From the NCBI GenBank assembly GCA_949128115.1, contig OX421963.1:78549635-78613634 (forward strand): a stretch of 64,000 nt of DNA. Reading direction: 5' to 3'. The notes under the pieces are model-generated. The model saw only the letters and a list, made by a program, of their open reading frames with translations. It searched no databases and was not told the DNA's origin. Numbering within the stretch: position 1 is the stretch's first letter; the number at the start of each line of letters is the position of its first letter. Below are positions 1 through 12,570 of this stretch, in pieces. The stretch is from Anaspis maculata. Lineage: Eukaryota > Arthropoda > Insecta > Coleoptera > Scraptiidae. Position numbers and translations under genes: made by a program.

Positions 1-1620
1 GAACTCAAATAATTCGGCTATCCGGCCATTCAGCCAATTTAGTCGCTCCAATCGATGAATACTCGTCAGATGAATAATTATTTGGTTTCCAAAGTCAACC
101 CCAATTTCTAGTTTTATGGATCACATGGTACTTTCCAGCTTATTGATGGATAAGAACCTACCGATTTTTATAGAAAATAAAATGTCATCTCCAGGGCAGG
201 TAGATCAATTAATTATTATAATCAGTCCAAGCAGGACAGGTAATTGAGGAATAAAATCAAGACACAAGACACCTGATTTAAATTTCTACGGCCTTTTCAC
301 AGCCCTCTTGGCTCCTTGCGAAACCCGCATCATCTGCATCATCAAAGGGCCGCTGCTCTCTCTCTGGGACTAGGTAAGTGAAGGTGGATTACTGGATTCC
401 GGCCTTCCTACCCCACCTCCTCCGCCTCCACCAATTATGCATAATTGTCACCCGCAATTAAAAATTCAAATGAACCCCTCATCATCAGACAAGCTGGAAT
501 TATCGATCACTCCCAGCTCGTGATCTCTCCCGAATTTCACACCAACGCACCAGGCGCCTGTGGCATACTTCGAATAACAAACAAATCAAGAATGCGCTTC
601 TTTATGTTCCCTAATCCCTCGGCCTCCTACGAAAAAACGTAGGTACCTACCGGAAATCTGGCGCCGCGGTTTTCTCGAAAAAGAAACTGGCTTTCGAACG
701 GCAAGGCGGTTTCGCAAAAATGGGCCGAACGGTACCCAACAACAATAAACAATTCACATGGGTACTATTGCCGAGGTAAGTGACATAAACAACAAATAAA
801 AATACATAACCAACAAACATGGTAAACTTACGGAATTTTGCGGGATAACGGCTGGTCGTGCGGCGGTCAGGGCCTGGTCATTGGGTCGGTATGGCCGGGA
901 AAACTTGCACTGGCACCGAGTTCAACTGAAAAACCGGAGAATGCCGTGGAAAACATAAAAAATTCGGGATAAGGTGACAGCCCCGTTGACACAAGCCACC
1001 ATACTGATTGTTTGGTGGCCGGCGGTGCGGCCATCTGGCGGCGCTTCTGCCAAGCGCGTGTAGAGCGCTGCATGTGCGGTTGGAAGCCCGCATGCGAGAA
1101 TGAGCGCGAAAGTTGCCGCAACAATCTCCGTGAGGAGCGTAGCGGTTTTATGATGATACAGAGAACCGAACGTGTAAAGTTTCGAAACCTGGATTTTTTT
1201 CCTGTAGGAATTTTTGAAATATAGTTTAATAACTTTAATATGTCAAATTGATTGATTCTTGATTTTAGAAAAAGCATTATCTGATCATTTTTTATTTTTC
1301 TACCTAAGCACCGCACCCTTGCTGCTGTTTCAAGCTGTGGCGTCTTTGGTTTTTTCAGTTCTCATTTTTTTCTTCAATTGCAGCCTTCTATGTTCTGACA
1401 AAGGATAGATTATGAAATTATGATTTTAGAATAATGCACATGCATGCTATTTGACCTGATAATTTAAGCGATTATAATTTTTAAATGTGGAAAAATAGGT
1501 CAGGGTGTTATACTTATTTCAGTCAATATTCTCGCACAGTTGACTTTCCCGGAAAAAATTATGCCGGAAACGAATCATAACAGAAATAGAGACTTTCAAA
1601 GTTGAGTTTTGAAAATGATT
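1..1620. other. No supported gene
   Basis: Only short open frames are present. The longest is 149 codons on the minus strand at 867-1316; it has low complexity, no recognisable domain and no clear splice context. I saw no tandem or terminal inverted repeat by eye. Confidence 0.4.
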
Positions 1621-1695
1621 TTATTCAAAATATTTACATTGTGAAATTAACCATAAAAATAAATTTTCTTCAAGCTCTCTACCCGCAGGAAGTGT

Positions 1696-2673
1696 GCCCA
1701 TAATCGATGTTGCATTTTCCCTTTGCAAAGTTAAACTAATAATTTGGATTAAATAACTTGTCGCTCTTTTGAAAAATTTTTTTTTGTTATGAAACTCCAA
1801 ATTCAATCCGTTTGTATTTTTGTCCTATCGGATGGTATTATAGTTCGGCGAATTTTGAGGGTTTATGGACAATGAGTAAAAAAAATTTATTTGTTACGCA
1901 CAACGTTATAATCAATAATAATATCTAATAATCAAACATCTATACCTTTCAATGTTACTTTTTTGCCTTTGAAATCAAAATTTTCATAAAATAACAATCA
2001 TCGCTAACCCACCCGAGGAAGCCCCAAATTAGGGGCAAAACGTTGTACGTTAACAAAGAGATAACGAAGAGATTTTTTTACTCATTGTCCTTGAAAACCC
2101 TCAAAAATCGTCGAACTATAATATCATTCAAACTTAATTAGGTACTGGATTTCGACCAAATTTGGCACACAATAAGGTAAGTTGATACATGCCTATAAGC
2201 TGGTAATATTGACTTTGACACATTTGTGAAATTTGTAATTTTTATTACTCATATTTTAATTTTCTTGATTTTTTCTTCCGAAAGTGCTTATAGTATTTTG
2301 ATGCTCTACATCTCCTAAAATACTGACAAAAAAAGAAGTTGAAACTCTTTATGTATACAGAAGAGTGCATAAAAAACAGCCGCCGCTGTAGCATCGTTAT
2401 TCCTAATCGGCGATCTTCGAAATTCGAAAACCAGTTATAATGTCTTTTATGATTTGACAGTAGAAAATATTTTTTCCATCATGATGCTTCTGAGCACTGA
2501 CAGTCAACTTTTGTTTTTCAAATGGCAAGTATACTTTTTTTTTCGGATTCCTCAAGCTTATTTGAATATAATGGTGCATCAATATCACACTTCTTGTTAT
2601 TAAACACGAAGAAAAAAAATTAAACTGCGAAATTTGCAAACACAACAGTAGCGTCAGACCACCCACGATATGC
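1696..2673 (-). repeat. Inverted copy of the 28755-29757 segment
   Basis: This segment matches 28755-29757 in reverse complement over about 1 kb with small differences, and includes the whole TA-flanked MITE. Similarity stops near 1696 (beside a shared ATTATGGGC motif) and near 2673 (beside the shared GATATGCACG motif). Positions 2354-2673 correspond to one arm only of the foldback element that is complete at 28009-29097, so this copy is truncated at the foldback centre or earlier. Confidence 0.75.
1838..2121. mobile_element. TA-flanked MITE, copy 1
   Basis: A 284-bp element with long imperfect terminal inverted repeats of about 45 bp. The left end begins TTATAGTTCGGCG and the right end finishes CGTCGAACTATAA. 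Both ends are flanked by the dinucleotide TA (1836-1837 and 2122-2123), as expected for Tc1/mariner-type MITEs. No coding capacity. A second copy lies at 29336-29612. Confidence 0.7.
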
Positions 2674-2859
2674 ACGTCAAAAAGGGTGGCCACAAGTAGT
2701 TATAACTCGAAAACAACGACGGTTATAAAATGACATATTGCAAGTCAAGTTCCGTGAGGTGAGATATATCTTCTGACGTTTGTTGACAGTGACACTTCTG
2801 TTTGACAGATGACAGCCAAAAAGCTCTGAGCTTTATTCATTTCTTTCTGTTCTATTCAA

Positions 2860-2861
<2 letters not shown>

Positions 2862-2892
<31 letters not shown>

Positions 2893-2922
2893 CAAATAAA
2901 TAAATATATATATATAGGTGTT
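2862..2922. repeat. (TA)n microsatellite
   Basis: Alternating TA tracts interrupted by short ATTCAAATAAATAA segments. Low-complexity DNA. Confidence 0.9.
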
Positions 2923-3229
2923 CACCAAGTTTTGGGCTCATTTTATTTTATATATATCAATGTTTGGACTCAAAATCGAAGTTTCGGACTCATGAGCCCG
3001 AAAAACTATATATTCCATATGTGTTCATCATAATCTTCTGCCTCACATCCACGATGACCTCTATTGGGGACCACAAAATTTCACTTTTCGTCGTGAGTTT
3101 GGTTTGGAACTCCGCTACAATTGTTGGTTGCATAAAGTAGCTGATTCTTGATCAACATATTAGAGCTAGCCTCGGAGCTAGCAGATGCTGTCAAGTATTA
3201 GGTGGTATTTTATTTTCTGCGGCAAATCT

Positions 3230-3750
3230 CCTACAACAGCTCTCATCTTCTCAGGGCATTTCCTAGTCAAGGTCAAACTGCCTCAGGCTCTACCGCGGCT
3301 TCCATTAGTGACAAAATGCAACAATTTTATAGCTGAGGCTTCCACCAACTGACACCTTCTGCCGGGGGATTTCCATAGTCAATGTCGAAATTCTCCAGGT
3401 TCGCCAGGTCGAGCATAAGGTGGCCGGATATTCAATTTTCTTCGTCGAGTCGTCTACCACAGCGCTCATCTTCATGGGGATAGTCAAGGATCAAGATGCT
3501 CCAGGTTTGCCAGGTCGAGCATAAGGTGGATATTTAATTTTCTACGTCGAGTCGTCCACCACAGCCCTCATCTTCATAGGGCATTCCCATAGTCAAGGTC
3601 AAATTGCTCCAGGCTCGCCAGGTCAAGCATCAGATGGATATTCAATTTCCTACATCGAGTTGTCTACCCCAGCGCTCATCTTCTTGGGGCATTTCCACAG
3701 TCAAGGTCAAAATGCTCCAGGTTCGCCAGGTCGAGAATGAGGTGGAGATT
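3230..3750. repeat. 110-bp tandem array, about five units
   Basis: Five diverged units share the anchor AGTCAAGGTCAAAATGCTCC, seen near 3265, 3376, 3487, 3592 and 3700, and the blocks CGCCAGGTCGAGCATAAGG and TCTACGTCGAGTCGTC. A fragment of the same unit (TTTTCTACGTCGAGTCGTTC) reappears near 5881, exactly where the 446-bp satellite array begins, so the 3.75-5.88 kb block may have been inserted into a once continuous array. Confidence 0.75.
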
Positions 3751-3824
3751 TTTAGCGCATTTTCGTAAAAAAATGACGCTCATATTATATGGCCGGTTTC
3801 TCTGTCTGTCTGTCCGTGTAGAAA

Positions 3825-4130
3825 TTAAGAACTTATACTTCTCTTCGAGGAATGGAGCTAGAGCCTTGGAACTTTCTCCGATGGATAGCTGATGTCGCCA
3901 AGGGTAGCCAATGGACATTATTTTTTTGATTCATACATACCTTGTTACCATTATCAAAAAACAAAGATTTCCTGGGTACTTCTAAGAGGTTGAACTCTTC
4001 CTCGGGGAATGAAGCTGAAGCCTTTTGGAAGCTGGAACTTTTTTCGATGTATAGTTGATGTCCTCAAGGGTGGCCAATGGGCATTATTCTTTTGATCCAT
4101 ACATAGCTACCATTACTATTATTATCATAT
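3825..4130. repeat. Diverged tandem dimer, about 175 bp
   Basis: Two adjacent copies share CTTGGAACTTTCTCCGATGG-like text, GATAGCTGATGTCGCCAAGG, GGCCAATGGACATTATT and a CATACATA..TACCATTA tail. Not recognised. No coding potential seen. Confidence 0.6.
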
Positions 4131-4575
4131 GTATTAGCAGAAAACATGTACAACAGCAAAGCAAACAAAGGAAATTGAATTTATTTTTCAAACATTGAGA
4201 AATGTGAGAGAAATTAGTATCTTTAAAAAGTAGGTCGCACTGTTTTTTCAGCGGGAGGGTTAAATTATTTTGTGTCATGATTGTGATCTGTGAAGATTTT
4301 ATTTATACAGAAGTGTTAATACCATTTTCTTTTGCAAAATCTGGGGCCCCGATACAGGCATGAAACCGATTAAGGGCCCTAATTTTGTTGTAAAAGTTTA
4401 TGAAATTGTTAATAAAAATGTTAATTAAAAAAAACAGCAAACTGTCTTAACAACTTTTGAAAAGAAACACCACATTGCAGGCAAGATCTTGTTGAAAAAA
4501 AGAAACACAATATTACATAGGAAACGTTTAATCGCAGAAAAATAAAATGGAACAAACAATGAGCACTTCTAGAAG

Positions 4576-5437
4576 CTAAGATCGCAAACGTCTCTCAGCC
4601 ATATGTTCCATTAAGTTATGCATGTGATCTGCTGCACCTGGACAGAACCGCTCCCACCACACAAACTGGTCAACATATTCATACAGGTACGGCAAAGCCA
4701 TCACTCCCTAACGCTGAAGGAACTGCTTCAGATGTGCCCAGTAGGCTTCCACAAGGTTGGTGCTAACACCAGTAGTTGAGTCCCAAAATTGCGAGCGTGG
4801 TTAACAGTTTTGTGTGTATAGAGAGAAACACCTCCCAGTGTTGAAAGTCCATTATAGCCCCACCAGCTATCAGTCCATATCTCGGACCCCGGGCACACGA
4901 CCGCTTCAATCTTTGCCAGCAAAGTCGCCGCCGAGCGATTCAAAATTACATGAGGATGCCCTCCTTGATTGTGGTGTCATACATCCCTATGAGCTACACC
5001 CATCGAACGACTCGGCTAACGTTGTACTTCTGCTTTACGAGGAGACTCTTCAATCTGTACGACATGGCCAACACCACCTGGAACACAACAATGTGTTACG
5101 AAATGAGAAGCCAAACATAGTGGCACTAAATAACAAACCTTTATGGAAGAAGTCAAAGCTGGGGCCGGAAGAGCTTCCACGTTGTAATGTCCCTGACGAG
5201 CCTCACCGTGTCCACCATTGTTCGACGGGGCAGCCCCAAAGACATGGACAAAGACCCGAGGGGCACCTCACACGCCCAGTGCCACATCACGTACAAATTC
5301 GTTCGGATCGGCAACTTCGCGTGCTCGAAGAAGCTGCCACGGGTAACGGCATGCTGGTTTTGCATCGGGGACGGGGACAAGCAAAAAACCGCCTCAAAAT
5401 TGTTCGGCCAGGCTTCCGACGCAGGGACGCAGCACAC
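4576..5437 (-). pseudogene. Merlin-type (ISXO2-like) transposase pseudogene
   Basis: Three minus-strand pieces in different frames together follow the layout of Merlin/IS1595 transposases. The N-terminal part (5437-5153) contains RGSFFEHAKLPI and MWHWACEVPLGSLSMSLGLP. A degraded middle part contains GHVVQIEES. The C-terminal part (4943-4576) contains IWTDSWWGYNGL, YTHKTVNHARNF and NLVEAYWAHLKQFL. Catalytic Asp 2 (IWTD) and Glu (NLVEAYW) are present, but the first Asp position, normally in an IDES-like motif, reads Glu. There is an in-frame stop after LKQFLQR, further stops in the middle, and at least two frame changes, so it cannot make an active enzyme. I could not define terminal inverted repeats or a target duplication. 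Family assignment is from remembered motifs. Confidence 0.75.
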
Positions 5438-5904
5438 AATAACGGCGGCAGCGACGCCTTGGGCATCTCAGGCTCTCCGCCAGTAACCTGGCACGCACCA
5501 TTGAGTCGTATAAATCGTCGTCAGTACGATTTATCACTTGCAGCAATTATTCATCAAAGTTGGGAACGTCCATTTTTCTCACCTGTTGCCTGTTTCACTG
5601 ACAACGACAACACACACAAGTTTTGAGGTTAAGAATTTCGACATTCCGTTATTTCCGTTGCGGTCCTGCAACGAACTCGCGAACAGCCGAACAGTTCCGA
5701 AACAGAAAACACACCCGAAAGGCGCGACAGTTGTGGAATCGAGCCGAAAATATGAAGAAACGAATGGAAGTCATGCCAGCTTAGGAAAAAAAAGGGAAAA
5801 AGTAAAGCCACAGAAATAAATTAATTCATCGAAACTTAAAACAATTGAAGCATTTATCTTCACCCTCATGAAAACGTGTTTTTTCTACGTCGAGTCGTTC
5901 ATCG

Positions 5905-8900
5905 CAACTCTTATCTTAAAATCTAATCCGAATCAAATAATTTTTTTCGAAATTCTTGGCAAAGCTGATGAAATCAAGTCCAAAATCGGTTCGCAAACAC
6001 TCTTGGGAAGACCTTTGGAATTTTATCCATTCGAAAATCACCTTGTTTGGCAAAACAAAGGTCTTAAGGTAGCACGACGGTCCAGTTCATATTTTTTGGC
6101 AAAAAGAAATTACTTTTTCAGATCATCGGGCCAGAGGTCTCCATAAAACACCTCTAACAGATGTAATTACTAAATTTTTGGCAAAGGCATTCCAAATAAG
6201 ATCTGAATCCTCATTCTAGCACTTTTTTTAAATTTCAAATAATTCGCGAGTTATGTTTAACGCGCTTTTCGTGCTCGTCTAAAAATAGAATGAGGCTGAA
6301 AAAGGAGTTGCATAAATCTCTGGGTTTCATGCATCCAGATTTTTGGCCACGTGGTGTGTTTCTTCAAATCTAATCTAAATAAAATTATTTTTTTCGAAAT
6401 TCTTGGCGAAGCTGATAAAATCGAGTCCAAAATCGGTTCGAAAACACTCTTGGGAAGACCTTTGGAATTTTATCCACTCGTAAATCACCTTGTTTGGCAA
6501 AACAAACGTCTTAATGTAGCACGACGGTCCAGTTCATATTTTTTGGCAAAAAGAAATTACTTTTTCAGATCTTCGGGCCAGAGGTCTCCATAAAACACCT
6601 CTAACAAATGTAATTACTCAATTTTTGGCAAAGGCATTCCAAATAAAATTTGAATCCTCGTTCTAGCACTTTTTCAAATTCCAAATAATTCGCGAGTTAT
6701 GTTCAACGTGCTTTTCGTGCTCGTCTAAAAATAGATTGAGGCTGGAAAAGGAGTTGCATAAATCTCTGAGTTTCATGCATCCTGATTTTTGGCCACGTGG
6801 CGTGTTTCTTCAAATCTTATATAAATTGAATTATTTTTTTCGAAATTCTTGGCGAACCTGATAAAATCGAGTCCAAAATCGGTTCGAAAACACTCTTGGG
6901 AAGACCTTTGGAATTTTATCCATCCGAAAATCACCTTGTTTGGCAAAACAAACGTCTTAAGGTAGCACGACAGTCCAGTCCATATTTTTTGGCAAAAAGA
7001 AATTACTTTTCTAGATCTTTGGGCCCAAGGACTCCATAAAAATCCTCTAACAGATGTAATTACCAAATTTTCGGCAAAGGCATTTCAAATAAGATCTGAA
7101 TCCTCATTCTAGCACTTTTTACAAATTTCAAATAATTCGCGAGTTATGTTTAACGCGCTTTTCGTGCTCGTCTAAAAATAGAATGAGGCTGAACAAGTAG
7201 TTGCATAAATCTCTGAGTTTCATGCATCCTGATTTTTGGCCACGTGGCGTGTTTCTTCAAATCTAATCTAAATTGAATTATTTTTTCCGAAATTCTTGGA
7301 GAAGCTGATAAAATCGAGTCCAAAATCGGTTCGAAACATTCTTGGGAAGACCTTTGAAATTTTATCCATTCGAAAATCACCTTGTTTGGCAAAACAAACG
7401 TCTTGAGGTAGCACGACGGTCCAGTCCATATTTTTTGGCAAAAAGAAAATTACTTTTTCAGATCTTCGGGCCAGAGGTCTCCATTAAACACTTCTAACAA
7501 ATGTAATTACTAAATTTTTGGCAAAGGCATTCCAAATAAGGTTTGAATCCTCATTCTAGCACTTTTTTCAAATTTCAAATGATTCGCGAGTTATGTTTAA
7601 CGTGCTTTTCGTGCTCGTCTAAAAATAGAATGAGGCTGAAAAAGGAGTTGCATAAATCTCTGAGTTTCATGAATCCTGACTTTCGGCCACGTGGCATTTT
7701 TTTGCAGTTCTTATCCAAGTTTGATGAATTTTTTGAGTTTCTTGGCAAAGCTGATGAAATTGAGTCCAAAATCAGTTCAAAAATAGTCTTGAGAGAACCT
7801 TGGGACTTTTATCCATTCGAAAATCACCTTGATTGGCAAAGCAAACGTCCTAAGGTTGTACGATGGTCCACCCCATATTTTTTTGCAAGAAGAAATCACT
7901 TCTATAGATCTTAGGGCCAGAGGCCTTCAAAAAATGCCTTCAACAGACGTAATTACTGAAATATAGACAGAAGCACTTGAAATAAAATTTGAATCCTCAT
8001 TCTAGCACTTTATTCAAATTTGAAATAATTCGCAAGTTATGTTTAACGCGCTTTTCGTGCTCGTCTAAAAATAGAATGAGGCTGAAAAAGGAGTTGCATA
8101 AATCTCTGAGTTTCATGAATCCTGATTTTTGGCCACGTGGCATTTTTTTGGAATTCTCATCCAAGTTTGATGAATTTTTTGAGTTTCTTGGCAAAGCTGA
8201 TGAAATCGAGTCCAAAATCAGTTCGAAAATACTCTTGAGAGAACCTTGGGACTTTTATCCATTCGAGAATCACCTTGATTGGCAAAGCAAACGTCCTAAG
8301 ATTGTACGACGGTCCACCCCATATTTTTTTGTAAGAAGAAATCACTTTCATAGATCTTTGGGCCAGAGGCCTTTAAAAAATGCCTTCAACAGACGTAACT
8401 ACTAAAATATAGACAGAAGCACTCGAAATAAAACTTGAATCCTCAATCTAGCCCTTTTGTCAAATTTCAAATAATTCGCGAGTTATGTTTAACGCGCTTT
8501 TTGTGCTCGTCTAAAAATAGAATGAGGCTGAAAAAGGAGTTGCATGAATCTCTGAGTTTCATGAATCCTGATTTTTGGCCACGTGGCATTTTTTGCAGTT
8601 CTTATCCAAGTTTGATGAATTTTTTGAGTTTCTTGGCAAAGCCGATGAAATCGAGTCCAAAATCAGTTCAAAAATAGTCTTGAGAGAACCTTGGGACTTT
8701 TATCCATTCGAAAATCACCTTGATTGGCAAAGCAAACGTCCTAAGGTTGTACGATGGTCCACCCCATATTTTTTTGCTAGAAGAAATCACTTCTATAGAT
8801 CTTAGGGCCAGTGGCCTTCAAAAAATGCCTTCAACAGACGTAATTACTGAAATATAGACAGAAGCACTTGAAATAAAATTTGAATCCTCATTCTAGCACT

Positions 8901-9660
8901 TTATTCAAATTTGAAATAATTCGCGAGTTATGTTTAACGCGCTTTTCGTGCTCGTCTAAAAATAGAATGAGGCTGAAAAAGGAGTTGCATGAATCTCTGA
9001 GTTTCATGCATCCTGATTTTTTGCCACGTGGCATTTTTTCGCAATTCTAATTCAAGTTCGATGAATTTCTTCAGTTTCTTGGCAAAGCTGATGGAGTCGA
9101 GTCAAAAATCAGTTCGAAAATAGTCTTGAGAGGACCTTGGGATTTTTATCCATTCGAAAACACCTTGATTGGCAAAACAACCGTCCTAAAGTTGTACGAC
9201 GGTTCACTCCATATTTTTGGGCAAGAAGAAATCACTTTTATAGATTTTCGGGCCAAAGGACTTCAAAAAATACCTTCAACAGACGTTATTACTAAAATTC
9301 AGGCAGAAGCACTTGAAATGGAACTTGAATCCTCATTTTAGTCCTTCTTTCAAATTTCAAATAGTTCGCGAGCTATGTTTAACCCGCTTTTTGTACTCGT
9401 CTAAAAATAGAACGAGGCTGAAACAGGAGTTGTATAACTTATTGAGTTTTATGCATCCTGGTTTTTGGCTACGTGGTGATTTTTTCAATTCTAATCCAAA
9501 TTCTATGATTCTATTCGAAATTCTCAACAATGCTTATAAAATCGGGTCCAAAAGTGGTTCGAAAACACTCTTGAGAGGACCTTGGGAGTTTTATACATTC
9601 GAAAATTACCTTTTTTTGAAAAACTAACGTCCTAGGGTAGTACGACGTACTATATTCCAT
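5905..9660. repeat. 446-bp satellite array, eight units
   Basis: Direct repeats with a 445-447 bp period. The anchor CGCGCTTTTCGTGCTCGTCT occurs near 6261, 6707, 7154, 7601, 8047, 8493, 8938 and 9383. Two subtypes are visible. The first units carry GTGTTTCTTCAAATCTAATC and the residue string HLVWQNK. Later ones carry GCATTTTTTTGCAGTTC and HLDWQSK. Each unit has an open frame of 70-138 codons (for example 7543-7914, 7989-8405), but these frames stop within each unit and have no recognised domain, so I treat them as satellite rather than genes. Confidence 0.85.
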
Positions 9661-11694
9661 ATAAACTGCTTGACAATTGAACTGCAACACCTAAAAATTA
9701 GGTGCGTTTTCAAATTGAGATAGCTCAAAAAATATCTAACGGATTCCAGAAATTCAGGCATGTGAGGAAAGATCATTTCTTTGACTATCGAGTGCTGGTA
9801 TTGATTATGAGTTTGATTGCACAGTTTGTCATATGCAGGGTGCCAACGGAGAGCGTGCAGATTTGGGCAATCTTGCACCTTGTGCAACTTTCGAAAAAAA
9901 AATCCGAGATTTTTTCTATCACGTGCTTTTGAAAGGTTGAATCATTATACCGAAACCGTTTTGAAATTTTGACCCTAACTTTTTTTTTTCAAAAAATTGT
10001 GCTCAATTTTTTGAAATATGCACTCTCTGATTAAGAAAAAGAAATAGAGACATTGTTTGTTTTCAAACGGCGTCCATATTGAATTTACTTACGAAGATTT
10101 TCATTTGAGCCTCCACATCCCCTAGAAACTACCCCTTTTGGGACATCGTCTCACAACAAGATATGCAATGCTTCATTTAAAAGGCCTAAGAAAAGTACTC
10201 ATCAATAATTGGATTGAAATAAGTATACTAGGATGACCCCACACGTACAGCTCCCTAAAAACCACCCCTTGACTTCAAGGGACAGGGTTTGTATGATAAG
10301 ACATGCAATAGATGAAAATTCCAAAAAACGTCTTTTTCAACTGTTCCACTAAAAAAGTGATGCTACACGATGACCCTTTACGTAGGTCATCCCAACAGTA
10401 GCTAACCTCTCGAAAAAAGAACTACCCTTTAAAAAACCAGTACTTCCGCAATACCTCATTTGTTAGGATTTTTTAAAAATCTGTGGCAATAGTTTGCCGC
10501 TACGATGATTTCAGTCACATATCTACCCGAAACTACCCCTCCAATATCGCATAGCCTCTACCTTGATGCGTTATTTACGAGTTGAAAGAACTTTTGCTTA
10601 CTAACCGTTTCATTGAAATGATGGTGTTTTCTACGATGATAGTACAAAACCTTTCCTGAAACTACCCCTAGAAATCGCCCCTTTAGTAAAAGGTATGCAA
10701 TACCTCATTTGGAAGCTCAGAGAAGGTGCGATTGAATAAGTTCAAAATGATTTCGCGATGACCTTACACGCATCAAGGTAAAGGCTATGCGATATTGGAG
10801 GGGTAGTTGAAGGGGTAGTTTCGGGTAGATATGTGAATGAAATCATCGTAGCGGCAAACTATTGCGACAGATTTTGAAAAAATTCCAACAAATGATTGCG
10901 GAAATATGTACTGGTTTTTTGAAGGGTAGTTCTTTTTCCGAGAGGGTAGCTACTGTTGAGATGATCTACGCAGAGGGTCATCGTGTAGCATCACTTTTTT
11001 AGTCGAACAGTTGAAAAAAGACGTTTTTTGAAATTTTCATGTACATATTGCATGTCTTATCATACCAACCCTGTCCCTTGAAGTCAAGGGGTGGTTTTTA
11101 GGGAGCTGTACGTGTGGGGTCATCGCAGTATCCTTATTTCAATCCAATTATTGACGAGTAATTACCTTATGCCTTTTAAATGAAGTACTGCATATCTTGT
11201 TGTGAGACGGTGTCCCAAAAGGGGTAGTTTCTAGGGGATGTGGAGGCTCAACTAAAAATCTTCGTGAGCAAATTCAATATGGACGCCGTTTGAAAACAAA
11301 CAATTTCTCTATTCCTTTTTCTTAATCAGAAAGTGCATATTTCAGAAAATTTAGCACAATTTTTTGAAAAAGCAAGTTAGGGTCAAAATTCCAAAACCGT
11401 TTCGGCATAATGATTCAACCTTTCAAAAGCAGGCGATAGAAAAAATCTCAGATTTTTTTTTCGAAAGTTGTACAAGGTGAAAGATTGCCCATATCTGCAC
11501 GCTCTCCGTTGGCACCCTGTATATGACAAATTGTGCAATCAAACTTATCATCAATACCAGCACTCGATAGTCAAAGGAATGACCTTTCCTTACATGCCTG
11601 AATTTCTGAAATCCGTCAAATATTTTTTGATCTATGTCAATTTGAAAACGCACCTAATTTTTAGGTGTTGCAGTTCAATTGTCAAGCAGTTTAT
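9661..11694. mobile_element. Giant foldback (palindromic) element, 2.03 kb
   Basis: The sequence is an inverted repeat with arms of roughly 0.9-1 kb and a short asymmetric centre near 10570-10770. The left end ATAAACTGCTTGACAATTG mirrors the right end CAATTGTCAAGCAGTTTAT. It interrupts a satellite unit: CCATAT on the left and ATTTTGGCCAGGAAG on the right join to give the uninterrupted satellite text. No transposase frame is present. Paired arm frames of 76-140 codons exist only because the arms mirror each other. The target duplication is short (perhaps AT) or unclear. Confidence 0.8.
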
Positions 11695-12110
11695 TTTGGC
11701 CAGGAAGAAAAATCACTTTTTCATATTTGGGGCCAGAGGCTTCCGAAAAACTCCCCCAACAGGCACAAATACTATATTATTGGCTAAAGCACTCTATATA
11801 AAAGTTGAATCCTCCCTCATTCTAGCAATTTTTCAAAATTCAGAGAGTTATATTCAACGCGCTTTTCGTGCTCGTCTAAAAATAGAATGAGGCTGAAACA
11901 GGAGTTGTACAAGAGTCTGAGTTTCATATGCATCCTGATTTTTTGAACTTTCAAGTTTTGATTCAAATTTCTGGGAAATTCTTGGCAAAGAAATCGTCTC
12001 GAAAACAGTCTAGGAGAGTCTTTTTTCCATTCAAAAATTGCAAAATAAACGTCCTAGGTAGTCCTACGACTGTCAACATTAGGTATATCTTTTGAGAAAA
12101 AGACAACTTT
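11695..12110. repeat. Satellite unit resuming after the foldback
   Basis: It continues the 446-bp unit interrupted at 9660, with the anchor CGCGCTTTTCGTGCTCGTCT at 11858 and the usual AATAGAATGAGGCTGAAACAGG block. It decays into unrelated sequence after about 12050. Confidence 0.7.
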
Positions 12111-12471
12111 TTTGATTTGTTTTTTCGCGATTATCGCTTTTTATTCGCGCACAAGAGTGCTAAAATATTATTTTTGGGGCGCCAATCGCGGTACCAGTAC
12201 GCTGAGTTGAAAGTTGAAAAGCGTGGGTTCTCCCCGATTTTCACCCACGAGATGATGCTGAGTGAGTGGCTGGCCTCCTAGCTTTGTGAATTCGCTGGTT
12301 TTTGACAATCACCCGGATGTCTCTAAAAGGCGGACTGTCAACAGTGTCAACAAGAAAGTGAAGTGAAAAATTGTGAAGAATGAATCATAGCCAAAGAGCT
12401 AAGATTCAGGATGGTGTTTATTTTCCTACAAAAACGGAAAACGGAATAATCTTGGTAAGTAAGATAGTAAA

Positions 12472-12570
12472 ATGGCTTCGTTGGTACTGGTTTTCAGCAG
12501 CCTGTGCTTCAACTTTCAGCTGGGGTATGCACACCAGGTGGCCCCCACTCCACGCTGCAGATGGAAGTGA
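12472..12570 (+). CDS. Possible signal-peptide exon or short peptide
   Basis: A 32-codon frame begins AAAATGG and encodes MASLVLVFSSLCFNF followed by QLGYAHQVAPTP. This has a short N-region, a hydrophobic stretch and a plausible cleavage site after YA, as in a secretory signal. It stops at 12568-12570 (TGA), but a splice donor GTGAGG begins two bases before the stop, so it could be the first coding exon of a larger gene. No downstream exon can be assigned with confidence. Nothing was recognised by homology. It could be chance. Confidence 0.2.
   Translation: MASLVLVFSSLCFNFQLGYAHQVAPTPRCRWK

Noticed and set aside
867..1316. 149-codon minus-strand frame as a gene
   Set aside because: No domain, low complexity, overlapped by open frames on both strands, and no splice or promoter context.
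4814..5626. 270-codon plus-strand frame
   Set aside because: It is the antisense of the degraded Merlin transposase, whose motifs are recognisable only on the minus strand.
9702..11890. Paired 76-140 codon frames as genes
   Set aside because: They are mirror images produced by the arms of the palindrome and contain no known domain.
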